Shown: one piece after another, positions 52,701 through 60,411 of the stretch | Layout: each line of letters opens with the position of its first letter | Numbering within the stretch: position 1 is the stretch's first letter | DNA from: an uncultured Ruminococcus sp. | GTDB taxonomy: Bacteria; Bacillota; Clostridia; Oscillospirales; Ruminococcaceae | DNA length: 64,000 nt | Reading direction: 5' to 3' | NCBI RefSeq assembly: GCF_946415235.1 | Contig: NZ_CAMKRR010000001.1 | Location: forward strand, 61,307 to 125,306 | The notes under the pieces: generated by a model | What the model was told of the DNA's origin: nothing | Database searches by the model: none | Seen by the model: only the letters and a program-made list of their open reading frames with translations | Program-made: the position numbers and the translations under genes

Positions 52701-52928
52701 GTCGCCGAAGCAGGTCCCGAGCTCCTCAGAGTGATGAACGGCGGCATACAGGTGACGCCACTGTCGAGAACTTCAACGAATACTCCCGTCGGAGCAGGCG
52801 ATAAGACGATCATCAACAACTACTACAACGAGGTATATGCAACGGTAGCAAGCTCATACGACGTAAGCAAGCTTGCGGAGGACCTTGCGGCAGAAGAAAA
52901 ATACATCAGACAGGGAAAGGGTGAGTAA
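49695..52928 (+). CDS. Tail tape-measure protein
   Basis: 1077 residues. An N-terminal coiled coil (TKLETALSSVEKKGRNARAEM to VEELGSEAGKTSGDLDKM), a conserved core with YDTIIKKTRATGTQLEELQ, VGEINTRYAATGKELESLTEYFLKY and DALQIAADLFGKKGAAAMTQ, a hydrophobic stretch (about 520-540: ANPAVAVTAAIVGLTIALGAFY), helical repeats, and the C-terminal VAEAGPELLRVMNGG typical of phage tape measures. It sets tail length and may help DNA cross the membrane. Overlaps the previous gene by 11 bp. Confidence 0.95.
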   Translation: MASKKIKGITIQYEGDTTKLETALSSVEKKGRNARAEMSEVNKALKEAPDSVLLWQQKQKLLNDALDSSKDKLKLLEDAQEQVTEQFKKGDIGEEQYRAFERELEKARAETEKLGNEAEDAGKHVEELGSEAGKTSGDLDKMGDSAEQSSEGFTVLKGAVANLAAEGFEKLMSAAKDAWEEIDTGYDTIIKKTRATGTQLEELQSVADSVFTSMPVEMNDVGAAVGEINTRYAATGKELESLTEYFLKYAEVNDKDVSGSVRNVAGIMKAFQEDTKNTGKVLDTFTDVGQRTGKDLNNLESELLSNSATFKELGLDIRQSAELLGQFEANGIDTSTALAGLKKAQQEATAEGKAMTDALGDTINRIKDAKDETDALQIAADLFGKKGAAAMTQAIREQRFSLDDLKAGYDGLGDVVLTTFEATQDAPDKAKIALNELKLELSKLAEAVLPKVEKIVSKGIQDLPKIEKTVSNMIPLIKNVATAYASWKIATTAVKGAETIKGLATAMKGAESATALLNTTMLANPAVAVTAAIVGLTIALGAFYKAQKEQVTIADEVAKEYENEYEAIKKSHDEINSLKDDFNSRAADIVNESKRTEALWTELDKLADATGRVEDADKKRAEYILGELNEALGTEYTMTGNQIDGYKDLAAEIDNVIAKKKAEALLDQYLAMNSAMLRQNAEAQQRYETYSSQRRDALSDEEAARKAFRAAVPGDQNIEPEDYIDFYNRGGAGSTQEGYEAAVTYAEAKARVRENSNLMAEAKRDFDESLDYIHRLDDVERAFAEERYDDVKNILFLQKDANKQILDDTNSSLEEREKAFKDSLQKIYADLKLYSKNWRQAEADTIMKEMGETVKAGKLAGKSSNEIFTKEFTDGVQAMIDAGFDISELAEWGKDSGIDVGDVFGDNYDEVVQKQIDEGFDVTDLLMWGSESGKDVAAMWVKYFTKHAQEGLDNFFATNVNKVNELIGPLTYEDTTKRNNTAYGPQKLFATGGYIPLGDEGIVAEAGPELLRVMNGGIQVTPLSRTSTNTPVGAGDKTIINNYYNEVYATVASSYDVSKLAEDLAAEEKYIRQGKGE

Positions 52929-53666
52929 ATGAGTACATTTTATTTCGGCGGAAAATGGAGCGACGAACTTGGTCTTATCGTTACTCGGCCAATGATACGT
53001 CCTACGTGGCAGCCTGAGACGGAGTTCACAGCGATCATAGGCAGACCACGGAAAAGCCCGTATACCAAAAGCTATTATGAAAACGAGAAAATGACAGTAA
53101 GAGCTGTCATAGCAGACGCTTCGCAGGAAAAGGTCAGGGAGATATACAAAACACTGCGCGGATATGGCCATTTCGTTATATCTACATCTCAGGGTGAGTA
53201 CATGAACGCTTATTGCAAGCTTCCGGTGCCTGAAGCGCAGGCACTGCTCGTGGCAGAACTTCCGATCGAATTCACCTGCGAGCCATTCGCATATAGCACA
53301 ATTCCGAGCGATCGCGGTATCAATGATGCAGTGAACTATGTAGAAGTCGAGAACAGAGGAACCGTATTCGTTGATCCTGTTATCTGGTATAAGCCTAATA
53401 AGGCATCTACAACATTCGACTGCAACGGCAAGACTATCACTGTAAGAACTCCTCAGGAAATAATAAGCGCAAACTATGCTGATACGTATAAGATCACTAT
53501 AGATTGTGAAGGCGAGCTTGTATACTACACTAAGCCGAATAATGAAAATGTCGGATGCACGGAGCTTTCAACAGGCCCTTTCCCACGACTGGGAGTCGGA
53601 ACGAACTACATCAAGCATGATGGCGTCAATGAGGCTCAGATCAATTATACAGCGAGATTTTTCTAA
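52929..53666 (+). CDS. Distal tail protein
   Basis: 245 residues directly after the tape measure: STFYFGGKWSDELGLIVTRPM, RGYGHFVISTSQGEYMNAYC, LPIEFTCEPFAY and FDCNGKTITVRTPQ. This is the Dit-type ring at the tail tip. The start touches the tape-measure stop. Confidence 0.85.
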   Translation: MSTFYFGGKWSDELGLIVTRPMIRPTWQPETEFTAIIGRPRKSPYTKSYYENEKMTVRAVIADASQEKVREIYKTLRGYGHFVISTSQGEYMNAYCKLPVPEAQALLVAELPIEFTCEPFAYSTIPSDRGINDAVNYVEVENRGTVFVDPVIWYKPNKASTTFDCNGKTITVRTPQEIISANYADTYKITIDCEGELVYYTKPNNENVGCTELSTGPFPRLGVGTNYIKHDGVNEAQINYTARFF

Positions 53667-53680
53667 GAAAGGAGCAAATC

Positions 53681-54694
53681 ATGGCAAATATAGAAGTAGC
53701 AACATGGGACGAGCTCCTTGCGGCAATATCGAATTTCACGAACGGCGACACGATCAAGCTCACTGCTGATATAAATCTTACAAAGGACTATCCTACAGGC
53801 GTTGCTAAGATAGCGCTTGCGGCCAACAAGACATATATCATAGACGGCGGATATACTGAGAACGGCGTAGACAAGCGGCGCGTAATCAAAGGCCTGAGCA
53901 ACAGCCTTGACAGCCCTGACGACATTTTCTTTGCCGCGGACGAGACTACGGGCTTCAAGCTTCTGCACCTTGACTTTCTGAATATAAGCCTTTCAAACGG
54001 TGATTTCTACAAAAATACGAATGCAAACGCTCAGAGAGTCGAATTTACTGACTGCCGATTTCTTGGCAAGAGAACAGGCGCATCCTTCCTTGTTAATTCT
54101 CCGCATATACTTTTTCAGTCGTGCTCGTTTGAGGTCCCGTGGCAGGGGCTCGGCGAGACTACGCTGACATGGACATCGTTAGCGCCGAAAGCGGCAAGTG
54201 CATCAGATCAGACAGACTACACAGCAAATTTCTGTAGATTCATAGAGCATTACACAGGCTGGACAATTCCGAGATACAGCTGTAATACGATGAATACTAT
54301 CACATGGTCATGTGCGTTTTTCAAGATGTCTGGATGCAGGGTGGAAGGCGATATGGTTGTGTCAAACTACGCACAAACAAGCAAGGGAAGTGCTATCCCC
54401 TGTGATATACTGCATCAGGCGAATGCAAATAACTATACTCCGACAGCTATGAATGTACTTGACGTCGAGATCACTTCAACGACTAATAATACCGTAGGAG
54501 GATACGGATATTGGTTCGGAATATATGTAAACAGGGTAGTTAACTCAAACGGTGATCTTGTCTCCTCTTGGACTAACGGATACAATGTATCGACGTCAAC
54601 GGGTACAAAGCCTAAGCCGCTTATCGCTACTGTTGCTGAGGCGGAGAACGCGGAGTGGCTGCATAAGCACGGATTTGACATAGCATACCCGTAA
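53681..54694 (+). CDS. Beta-helix (pectate-lyase-like) tail-tip protein
   Basis: 337 residues. WDELLAAISNFTNGDTIKLTADINL at the N-terminus is the usual first rung of pectate-lyase-like right-handed helices; repeated short strands follow (LDFLNISLSN, VEFTDCRFLG, ILFQSCSFE). No obvious catalytic acid cluster is seen. It lies between Dit and the large tail protein, which suggests a receptor-binding or depolymerase-like baseplate part. AAAGGAG ribosome site. Confidence 0.7.
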   Translation: MANIEVATWDELLAAISNFTNGDTIKLTADINLTKDYPTGVAKIALAANKTYIIDGGYTENGVDKRRVIKGLSNSLDSPDDIFFAADETTGFKLLHLDFLNISLSNGDFYKNTNANAQRVEFTDCRFLGKRTGASFLVNSPHILFQSCSFEVPWQGLGETTLTWTSLAPKAASASDQTDYTANFCRFIEHYTGWTIPRYSCNTMNTITWSCAFFKMSGCRVEGDMVVSNYAQTSKGSAIPCDILHQANANNYTPTAMNVLDVEITSTTNNTVGGYGYWFGIYVNRVVNSNGDLVSSWTNGYNVSTSTGTKPKPLIATVAEAENAEWLHKHGFDIAYP

Positions 54695-54707
54695 GGCAGG
54701 TGATATA

Positions 54708-56690
54708 ATGGCACATGAAGATACTACCAGCTATGATAATAACTCTGCATGGCGGGCTTCTACTTGGCAGCAAAAATACCCAACCGAACAGTGGATATAC
54801 ATTCGAGTTACAAAAACTACTGTTACTGTACATGAAGATCCCTCAGATCATACAACATGGACAAGCACTATAGTAAGACGTCATTCATACTACTACAAGC
54901 TGGGCTGGAACTATCCTGCGATATATATTAATGCCAACGGCGATTACGTTCTGAAAGTCGATAACAGTTATCAGCCGATCAGCGGAACAAGATGCATATC
55001 AAGTGGAGATAGCGGATATATCGAGAATGACGAATATAGCAACAATGTTCAGTCACTTGAGATCGTTTTCGGAGACGGTATAGGATCCGCTCCTACACAA
55101 ATTAGAAAAAACGGCGATTTAGCTTTTCAGCGCTATGATTATCCGGTAAGTTCGTCATACGTAGAAAAATACGATTATTATACCATATATCTCGAGGAGG
55201 ATGGCGATATCCCGTTCATGGGCGGATATTTCACAGAAATCGCAACGGTCAACGCATGGGCGCTCGACGGAGAAGATAAGCTTTATTGCACTGCTCTGCC
55301 CGAGAAGCTCGTCGGCGACAACAATAGGCTTCCGTGGCAGTGGTACCTCGATTCGTATAGTCAGCTGATGAATGATCTTATCCCGCTGCGGCTATATGAT
55401 GATCCTGTTATGGAGCCTGCCGAGCGCCCCGAGCCGATCAGGATATATGATGTTCACGAGCCGCAGAACGGCTTCGATCATAACGGTGTGGCTGTTCTGA
55501 TGCCTTATGAGGCAGTATCGAATAAGGAAGACAAAGGCAGGTGGGATATTACCGCCAAGCACCCTATAGATCAGTATGGCAAGTGGACATATATCGCAGG
55601 TCAGAACATCGTAAAGGTGCGCGGGCAGCTGTTCCGCATCGACGAGACTGAGATAGTTGCCGAGGTAAACAAGGAGTATATAGCTTTCCACGCCAATCAC
55701 ATTACATACGACCTCAAGGACTTTTGGATACAGGACGCAGAATTTTCAGTAGAAAGCGGATATGACTATATCGGTGAACTGTGGTCCCACCGTGTCAAGG
55801 ACTTCCCGAATCAGCAGGCGATGATCGGCGACTATGAGTACCGAGTTACATCTGATCTTACAGGTCATATCGACGCGAAGGTCAAGGATCAGTCGTATAT
55901 CGAGGCACTCTACGGCTCAGACAGCAGCATGATAGCACGCTACGGCGGAGAGCTTTATCGTGACAACTTCTATATTTCGATCAATCAGACTATGGAAGGA
56001 GCGCCTGCAGGAAATGCCTTCGCTATCAGATACGGCACGAACATGACCAAGATAAGCTTCAAGATAGATATGTCGAACTGGATCACGAATCTTGTCTGCG
56101 TCGATAATCTCGGCAATCTATACGCCTGCTGGTATGATACCGCAGGCGGCGAGTGGATATGCCATCATCATAAGACGAAGCGTATTCATTTCACCTATGA
56201 GGACCTCGGGGACAGCTCGAAGAATATGCAGAGGCTTATCGCAGACGGTGACGCTTATTGGGATACGGTGGCGACTCCGCAGATATCAATCGAAGTAGGC
56301 GTGGCGAATATCTACGACGATCCGAGGTATGCGGATTTCGTGAACCTGCAGAATTTCGACGTCGGCTACAGAGGCATCATATACGTGGAGCATCTCGGCA
56401 TCAATATCGAGATGAAGATCACAGCTATCAAGAGAAACGAGCTGACAGGACAAGCAATAAGCATCAAGCTCGGCAGCGTCCGCGGCTCACTTATCAGGCA
56501 GACGGTACTTTCTCAGACGATAGTACCCGCGAACTCCGCCGAGGCCGCTATTACAGCAGACAACGCAAGGCTTCAGGCAGAGCTTGATGATATGAACACA
56601 AGGCTCATATCAAGCTCTATCTCAGGAATGGAGACATATACCATAGATGAGATCGAGAAGTATACTATAAATGAACTGGAGGGAAAATAA
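54708..56690 (+). CDS. Large tail-tip (Tal/endopeptidase-like) protein
   Basis: 660 residues. The first 190 residues resemble a carbohydrate-facing insertion (HSYYYKLGWNYPAIYIN). The following region WYLDSYSQLMNDLIPLRLYDDPVMEPAERPEPIRIYD and the C-terminal FDVGYRGIIYVEHLGINIEMKITAIKRNELTG match the tail-associated lysin/hub family. The end is a short repeat ETYTIDEIEKYTINELEG. It forms the tail hub below Dit. Confidence 0.75.
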   Translation: MAHEDTTSYDNNSAWRASTWQQKYPTEQWIYIRVTKTTVTVHEDPSDHTTWTSTIVRRHSYYYKLGWNYPAIYINANGDYVLKVDNSYQPISGTRCISSGDSGYIENDEYSNNVQSLEIVFGDGIGSAPTQIRKNGDLAFQRYDYPVSSSYVEKYDYYTIYLEEDGDIPFMGGYFTEIATVNAWALDGEDKLYCTALPEKLVGDNNRLPWQWYLDSYSQLMNDLIPLRLYDDPVMEPAERPEPIRIYDVHEPQNGFDHNGVAVLMPYEAVSNKEDKGRWDITAKHPIDQYGKWTYIAGQNIVKVRGQLFRIDETEIVAEVNKEYIAFHANHITYDLKDFWIQDAEFSVESGYDYIGELWSHRVKDFPNQQAMIGDYEYRVTSDLTGHIDAKVKDQSYIEALYGSDSSMIARYGGELYRDNFYISINQTMEGAPAGNAFAIRYGTNMTKISFKIDMSNWITNLVCVDNLGNLYACWYDTAGGEWICHHHKTKRIHFTYEDLGDSSKNMQRLIADGDAYWDTVATPQISIEVGVANIYDDPRYADFVNLQNFDVGYRGIIYVEHLGINIEMKITAIKRNELTGQAISIKLGSVRGSLIRQTVLSQTIVPANSAEAAITADNARLQAELDDMNTRLISSSISGMETYTIDEIEKYTINELEGK

Positions 56691-57337
56691 TGTCAACAAG
56701 CTATACTTCAAACTATAACTTAGGAAAACAGCTGAATCACGGCGATAAGTTCGATATGTCAGTGATCACAGACAATATGGATATTATTGACAGGCAGATG
56801 AAGGAGAATGCAGATACAGCAGCGATAGGCTGTCCTGAAATAATAGACGGTTATATTACAAGCGAAGATATAGAGTTCCTTAAAAATGGAACTGTAACAG
56901 GTGTTTTCAATATCCCTAATATCGGTATTTTGACTCCTGTGCCGGGAAGCAGTTATCAGCCGGGAATTCTAAGGGCTTACACAATGCAATCGTCTTCCGA
57001 ATCTGGTAATAAACTTATGCAGATACTTGAACTCGCAGAAGTGGGAATGGTATTCGTAAGGTATCATGATACCACAAGTTGGGGAAATTGGAAGGAGATA
57101 ACTGAGATATATCGTCAGACAACGACACTTATTGATAATTCACTTCTGAGTGAGTTCTATCACGGGACCTATGCAGGGCAGCTCGCTACTGAGGTCACAG
57201 GTGCTGCAAACACGATGTATGGCATAGTAAGGGCCTATAAGATGGCTACGATGGAGTATATGCAGATAGCGGAAGCCGCTGACGGAACGCGGAGGACAAG
57301 GTATTGCTCAGGGACCACATGGGGAGCATGGGGATAA
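56690..57337 (+). CDS. Tail fibre-like protein with knob repeats
   Basis: 215 residues. N-terminal LGKQLNHGDKFDMSVITDNMDIID is a common tail-attachment segment. Two copies of a knob-like unit follow (about 60-140 and 155-215), each ending in a W-G-N-W / W-G-A-W turn: MQILELAEVGMVFVRYHDTTSWGNW and MQIAEAADGTRRTRYCSGTTWGAW. The same unit occurs once in the DGR target protein at 58032. Likely a short receptor-binding fibre. Confidence 0.75.
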   Translation: MSTSYTSNYNLGKQLNHGDKFDMSVITDNMDIIDRQMKENADTAAIGCPEIIDGYITSEDIEFLKNGTVTGVFNIPNIGILTPVPGSSYQPGILRAYTMQSSSESGNKLMQILELAEVGMVFVRYHDTTSWGNWKEITEIYRQTTTLIDNSLLSEFYHGTYAGQLATEVTGAANTMYGIVRAYKMATMEYMQIAEAADGTRRTRYCSGTTWGAWG

Positions 57338-57354
57338 GAAGGGAGTGTACAGAC

Positions 57355-57630
57355 ATGGACAGCAGTATCATCGTCTCAATAATAACAGGAATAGCAACAA
57401 TAGTGACCGTTATTATAAATACCAGGGCGAGCAACAAGGACATGACACATAAGCTCGATACGCAGCAGGCAGTATTCGAGACTAAGCTTGACAGCCTGAC
57501 CTCTGAGGTACGGGAACACAACAACTTCGCTCGGCGTATGCCTGTAGTTGAAGAAAAAATAACGAACCTTACTCACCGTGTGGAGGTGGTGGAGCGTGAA
57601 AATCAAAGAAAGAATAGCGAAGCTCATTGA
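57355..57630 (+). CDS. XhlA-like membrane protein
   Basis: 91 residues. One N-terminal membrane helix (SIIVSIITGIATIVTVII) followed by a coiled coil (LDTQQAVFETKLDSLTSEV, EEKITNLTHRVEVVERE). This is the layout of haemolysin XhlA, an accessory lysis protein. Next to the holin gene, which starts inside its 3' end. Confidence 0.75.
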   Translation: MDSSIIVSIITGIATIVTVIINTRASNKDMTHKLDTQQAVFETKLDSLTSEVREHNNFARRMPVVEEKITNLTHRVEVVERENQRKNSEAH

Positions 57631-57787
57631 CGTCAAGACGATGGTGACTTTCGCACTGACGGCAGCGTTCGTATATCTTTCCGTGATCGGAAAGGTAGAA
57701 CCGCAGGTATTCCTCACGGTATACTCTACCGTGATCGGTTTCTACTTCGGAACTCAGTCCGAGAAAAACAAAAAGGAGGAAAAGTAA
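57596..57787 (+). CDS. Holin-like protein
   Basis: 63 residues starting at GTG 57596. Two hydrophobic helices (MVTFALTAAFVYLSVI and FLTVYSTVIGFYFGTQ) and a Lys-rich tail SEKNKKEEK, a class II holin layout. Overlaps the XhlA-like gene by 35 bp. Should form the pore that times lysis by the M23 endolysin. Confidence 0.75.
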   Translation: MKIKERIAKLIDVKTMVTFALTAAFVYLSVIGKVEPQVFLTVYSTVIGFYFGTQSEKNKKEEK

Positions 57788-58032
57788 TGTACAAGATCAG
57801 AAAAACGGAATTCATCGGCTTCAAGCGGGGCGTCACCCCTGCGGTAAACCTGGTGCGGGCACAGATAGACTGTGATACTGTATCGGATATCCCTGCATAC
57901 GACGCAATAAGCGGCTCAGAGCTTATTATCGGCTCTCTTGCGTGGGTCATTTCCACGGGAGATATCTACGGGCTGAACTCGAGCCATGAGTGGGTCAAGC
58001 AGGGAGAAGCAGAGGAAGGCGGTGGCGAGTAA
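57787..58032 (+). CDS. Small phage protein before the DGR target
   Basis: 81 residues: FIGFKRGVTPAVNLVRAQIDCD, GSELIIGSLAWVISTGDIYGLNSSHEW, then a Gly/Glu tail. The repetitive beta-strands suggest a small structural or tail part. TAATG overlaps the DGR target start by one base. Confidence 0.6.
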   Translation: MYKIRKTEFIGFKRGVTPAVNLVRAQIDCDTVSDIPAYDAISGSELIIGSLAWVISTGDIYGLNSSHEWVKQGEAEEGGGE

Positions 58033-59594
58033 TGGATCTCTATGAAGCGCTGATCGCAGGAAGGCTCGGCAAAGGAAAAAGCGGAAGCGGATTCACGCCG
58101 ACAACGGAGCAGCTTGCCGCAATGAATTCAGGGATAACATCTGCCGACGTTGAGCAGATCGGTACTAATGCCGATGATATTTCCACGCTGACACCGTCGG
58201 TGGAAGCCGAGAACATCACCCTTTCAGTGATGAACGGCTACGAGGCAGGCACTGTCAAGGCAGGCTACGTAGACAGTGTGAGCGGTGTCACGGGATATGT
58301 CACGATAAGGACGTATTCAGAACCGAACGGCCGAAAAGTACAGATAATGGAAACTCAGACAGGCGTAAGCAAGACGAGGTATTATAACGGCTCAGAATGG
58401 AGTGAATTTTCTGTCGATGTTCCCGCTAAGCTCGACAGCGCGATCGCAATACTCAGCTCTATCCTTATCAACGGCGCTCAGAGCTGGGAAACAGTCCGCA
58501 GCGCTGTAAGGCAGGGGCTTGCAGCTCAGGCTTACCCCGTAGGAACTATCCTCTACGATAACTGGGATCCTGCTACGGGAAAAGCATATCAGGTCGTCGG
58601 AATTGACAAGCATTTCGATACTTCCCTTTACAATCAGGGATATCATCACTCGATAACACTTCTCGAAGTAAAACTTAACGATCTTGTACAGTTCTCAGCA
58701 CCACAGGCTATGTTCTATCTCAGCGAAGCGGCTCTGCCAGCGGGTACATATCGCTTTAAGATTCCGAATTGGGATGCAACATATGGCGGCAACAAGTACT
58801 ACGTCTTTACTACTCAAGGCGCGTCGCAGTATAGTCAGATAACGCTGACATGGAGTTCAAATACACTTCCTGCGAACGTAAAGATATACGAGCCGTCAGG
58901 CGATACGATCGCGGCCGAGAAAACCACTGCGAAAGAAACCTGCACTCTGACGGAGTGGGACGGAGTGACTGAATTTGATTCAGCACACGACCTCGGTACA
59001 ATCAAGCTGAATATGTCTGATCCCGATAACAGCTACGGGCTTATCAATCAGATCTACCGTGCAAGATACGGCAGCAACAACTACTACGAGAGTGGCGTAA
59101 GGCAGTTCCTGAACACAGATAAGGCAGCGAATGCCTGGTGGGAGCCGCAAACCGTATTTGACAGGCCGAATGCAAGTGCAAATAAGGCAGGAAGATTGTC
59201 AACGCTGTCGACTGACTTCCTGAGCGTTCTCGCAACTCCCACTATAACGTATGTCGCTAACAGCTCATTCGAGACTGAGGCTCGTGATGGCAAGCAGTTC
59301 ACGCTCGGTGCGAACTACACTATAGATACTGATAAGATGTTTCTGCTTAGCCATTCTGAGGTCAATCTGTCGGCATCGCCCGTACTTGGCCAGCCTCTTG
59401 ACTACTATGTAGGCGCTGAAAACGTAAATCGTATAAAGTACCGTGCTGACACATCGGCAGCATACTATTGGTGGCTTCGTACTCCGTACCCGTCCGATGG
59501 TGGCTACGAGCGCATCGTCTTTACCTCGGGTGCTCTTGACTGCACCAGCAGCTACTATACTCTCGGAGTGGCGGCAGCTTGCATAATCCAATGA
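58032..59594 (+). CDS. DGR target: variable tail-tip protein with C-type-lectin-like domain
   Basis: 520 residues. The N-terminal part (about 1-55) is a tail-attachment linker. A knob-like unit (55-125: VSGVTGYVTIRTYS, VSKTRYYNGSEWSEF) matches the one in the fibre at 56690. The C-terminal 350 residues form a DUF6273/CLec-like domain, YPVGTILYDNWDP ... AYYWWLRTPYPSDGGYERI. The last 39 residues are the variable region: twelve positions (486, 489, 491, 492, 497, 504-506, 508, 509, 511, 516) differ from the template and eleven of them are AAC/AAT codons in TR. This is the expected ligand-binding face of a DGR-diversified receptor-binding protein. ATG 58032 is preferred to 57990. Confidence 0.93.
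   Translation: MDLYEALIAGRLGKGKSGSGFTPTTEQLAAMNSGITSADVEQIGTNADDISTLTPSVEAENITLSVMNGYEAGTVKAGYVDSVSGVTGYVTIRTYSEPNGRKVQIMETQTGVSKTRYYNGSEWSEFSVDVPAKLDSAIAILSSILINGAQSWETVRSAVRQGLAAQAYPVGTILYDNWDPATGKAYQVVGIDKHFDTSLYNQGYHHSITLLEVKLNDLVQFSAPQAMFYLSEAALPAGTYRFKIPNWDATYGGNKYYVFTTQGASQYSQITLTWSSNTLPANVKIYEPSGDTIAAEKTTAKETCTLTEWDGVTEFDSAHDLGTIKLNMSDPDNSYGLINQIYRARYGSNNYYESGVRQFLNTDKAANAWWEPQTVFDRPNASANKAGRLSTLSTDFLSVLATPTITYVANSSFETEARDGKQFTLGANYTIDTDKMFLLSHSEVNLSASPVLGQPLDYYVGAENVNRIKYRADTSAAYYWWLRTPYPSDGGYERIVFTSGALDCTSSYYTLGVAAACIIQ
59474..59584 (+). repeat. DGR variable region (VR)
   Basis: 111 bp aligned to TR (offset 626 bp). Differences at 59487, 59496, 59502, 59503, 59505, 59520, 59521, 59541, 59542, 59545, 59548, 59553, 59556, 59562, 59563 and 59578; all oppose A in TR (eight A-to-T, five A-to-G, three A-to-C). 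The GC-rich end GGAGTGGCGGCAG is the likely initiation-of-homology (IMH) part. Confidence 0.97.
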
Positions 59595-59603
59595 TCAAGC
59601 GTA

Positions 59604-59625
59604 TCGGCGGTCGTGAGGCCGCCGA
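59604..59625 (+). promoter_or_regulatory. Hairpin/cruciform downstream of VR
   Basis: 9-bp stem (TCGGCGG/CCGCCGA plus T-G and C-G) with a GTGA loop at 59613-59616, 20 bp after VR. In Bordetella phage BPP-1 a hairpin at this place is needed for efficient retrohoming. Confidence 0.75.
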
Positions 59626-59641
59626 ACAAAAGGAGCAACAA

Positions 59642-60061
59642 ATGTCTGTATTACTGAACCATCGAAGCGAGAACAAGCTGCAAGCATATGTGGATACTCT
59701 TCGCCTCGTAACATATACGGTAAGAATGTGTGAAAATGAGCATATTTTCCCCAAGAAATGCAGATGGACACTTTGTAGCAAGATACTTGAAAACTGTTTT
59801 GACAGCCTCGTCAAAATAAAACAGGCGAATAAGATCAGACCTACGACGGCAGAGCAAGCGAAATTCCGCCTGAAGCTCGAGCTTCAGATACTGCTGAATT
59901 TCGATGCACTGTGGACGCTTATAGATATAGCAGCGAACGCTTACGAGCTCCCGAAAGAAAAGGTCGGGATATGGTCTCAACTCATGCTTACGGCCGACAA
60001 TAGAGTCATGGCATGGAGAAAGAACGATGCAGCAGCCCTGAAGAAAGAATTTGACTTCTGA
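59642..60061 (+). CDS. avd: DGR accessory variability determinant (Avd)
   Basis: 139 residues, almost all helix with a basic surface: NKLQAYVDTLRLVTYTVRMCEN, SKILENCFDSLVKIKQANK, EQAKFRLKLELQILLNFDALWTLIDIA and IWSQLMLTADNRVMAWRK. This is the four-helix-bundle pattern of Avd, which forms a pentamer, binds the RT and the template RNA, and is required for cDNA synthesis in known DGRs. The AAAGGAG at 59629-59635 decides the start; a longer frame from 59579 would overlap VR. It begins 47 bp after the target gene. Confidence 0.88.
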   Translation: MSVLLNHRSENKLQAYVDTLRLVTYTVRMCENEHIFPKKCRWTLCSKILENCFDSLVKIKQANKIRPTTAEQAKFRLKLELQILLNFDALWTLIDIAANAYELPKEKVGIWSQLMLTADNRVMAWRKNDAAALKKEFDF

Positions 60062-60099
60062 GCTTTGCATAAAGGGCAAGTCTTGAATGTTATGCTTGT

Positions 60100-60210
60100 G
60101 CTTCGTACTCCGAACCCGTCCAATGGTAACAACGAGCGCATCGTCAATACCTCGGGTGCTCTTGACAACAACAACAGCAACAATACTAACGGAGTGGCGG
60201 CAGATTGCAT
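60100..60210 (+). ncRNA. DGR template repeat (TR), non-coding RNA
   Basis: 111-bp copy of VR with 33 adenines. In the target frame it contains 11 AAY codons, the codon type that can vary widely without creating stop codons. It lies between avd and the RT and must be transcribed into the template RNA. The frame across it is not a gene: it is read as a template. Confidence 0.96.
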
Positions 60211-60310
60211 TTTTTATACGGTCAGAACGAGTAGCTCCCTTATGGGGAAGGCGAAAGCAGTACCTTTATGCAAGGAAGGTTTGCCCTGATGGCTGAAAGC
60301 CACGAAATAA

Positions 60311-60360
60311 CCGCTTGACGTGAGATGTCTCATAAGAGATATCTCACTGTACGCAAGCGG
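60311..60360 (+). other. Long stem-loop in the TR-RT spacer
   Basis: Outer stem CCGCTTG (60311-60317)/CAAGCGG (60354-60360), inner 12-bp stem GTGAGATGTCTC (60320-60331)/GAGATATCTCAC (60336-60347) with one G-T pair and loop ATAA. Probably part of the template RNA, like the spacer required for cDNA priming in BPP-1. Confidence 0.7.
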
Positions 60361-60411
60361 ATGAAAGAGGTGAAATGATCGGAAGAGTATCAGTATTTAA
60401 ATTTTAAAAAT

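Noticed and set aside
60065..60289. Open frame of about 74 residues across the TR
   Set aside because: The resemblance to the target protein comes from the template copy itself. The frame has no ribosome site and serves as template RNA.
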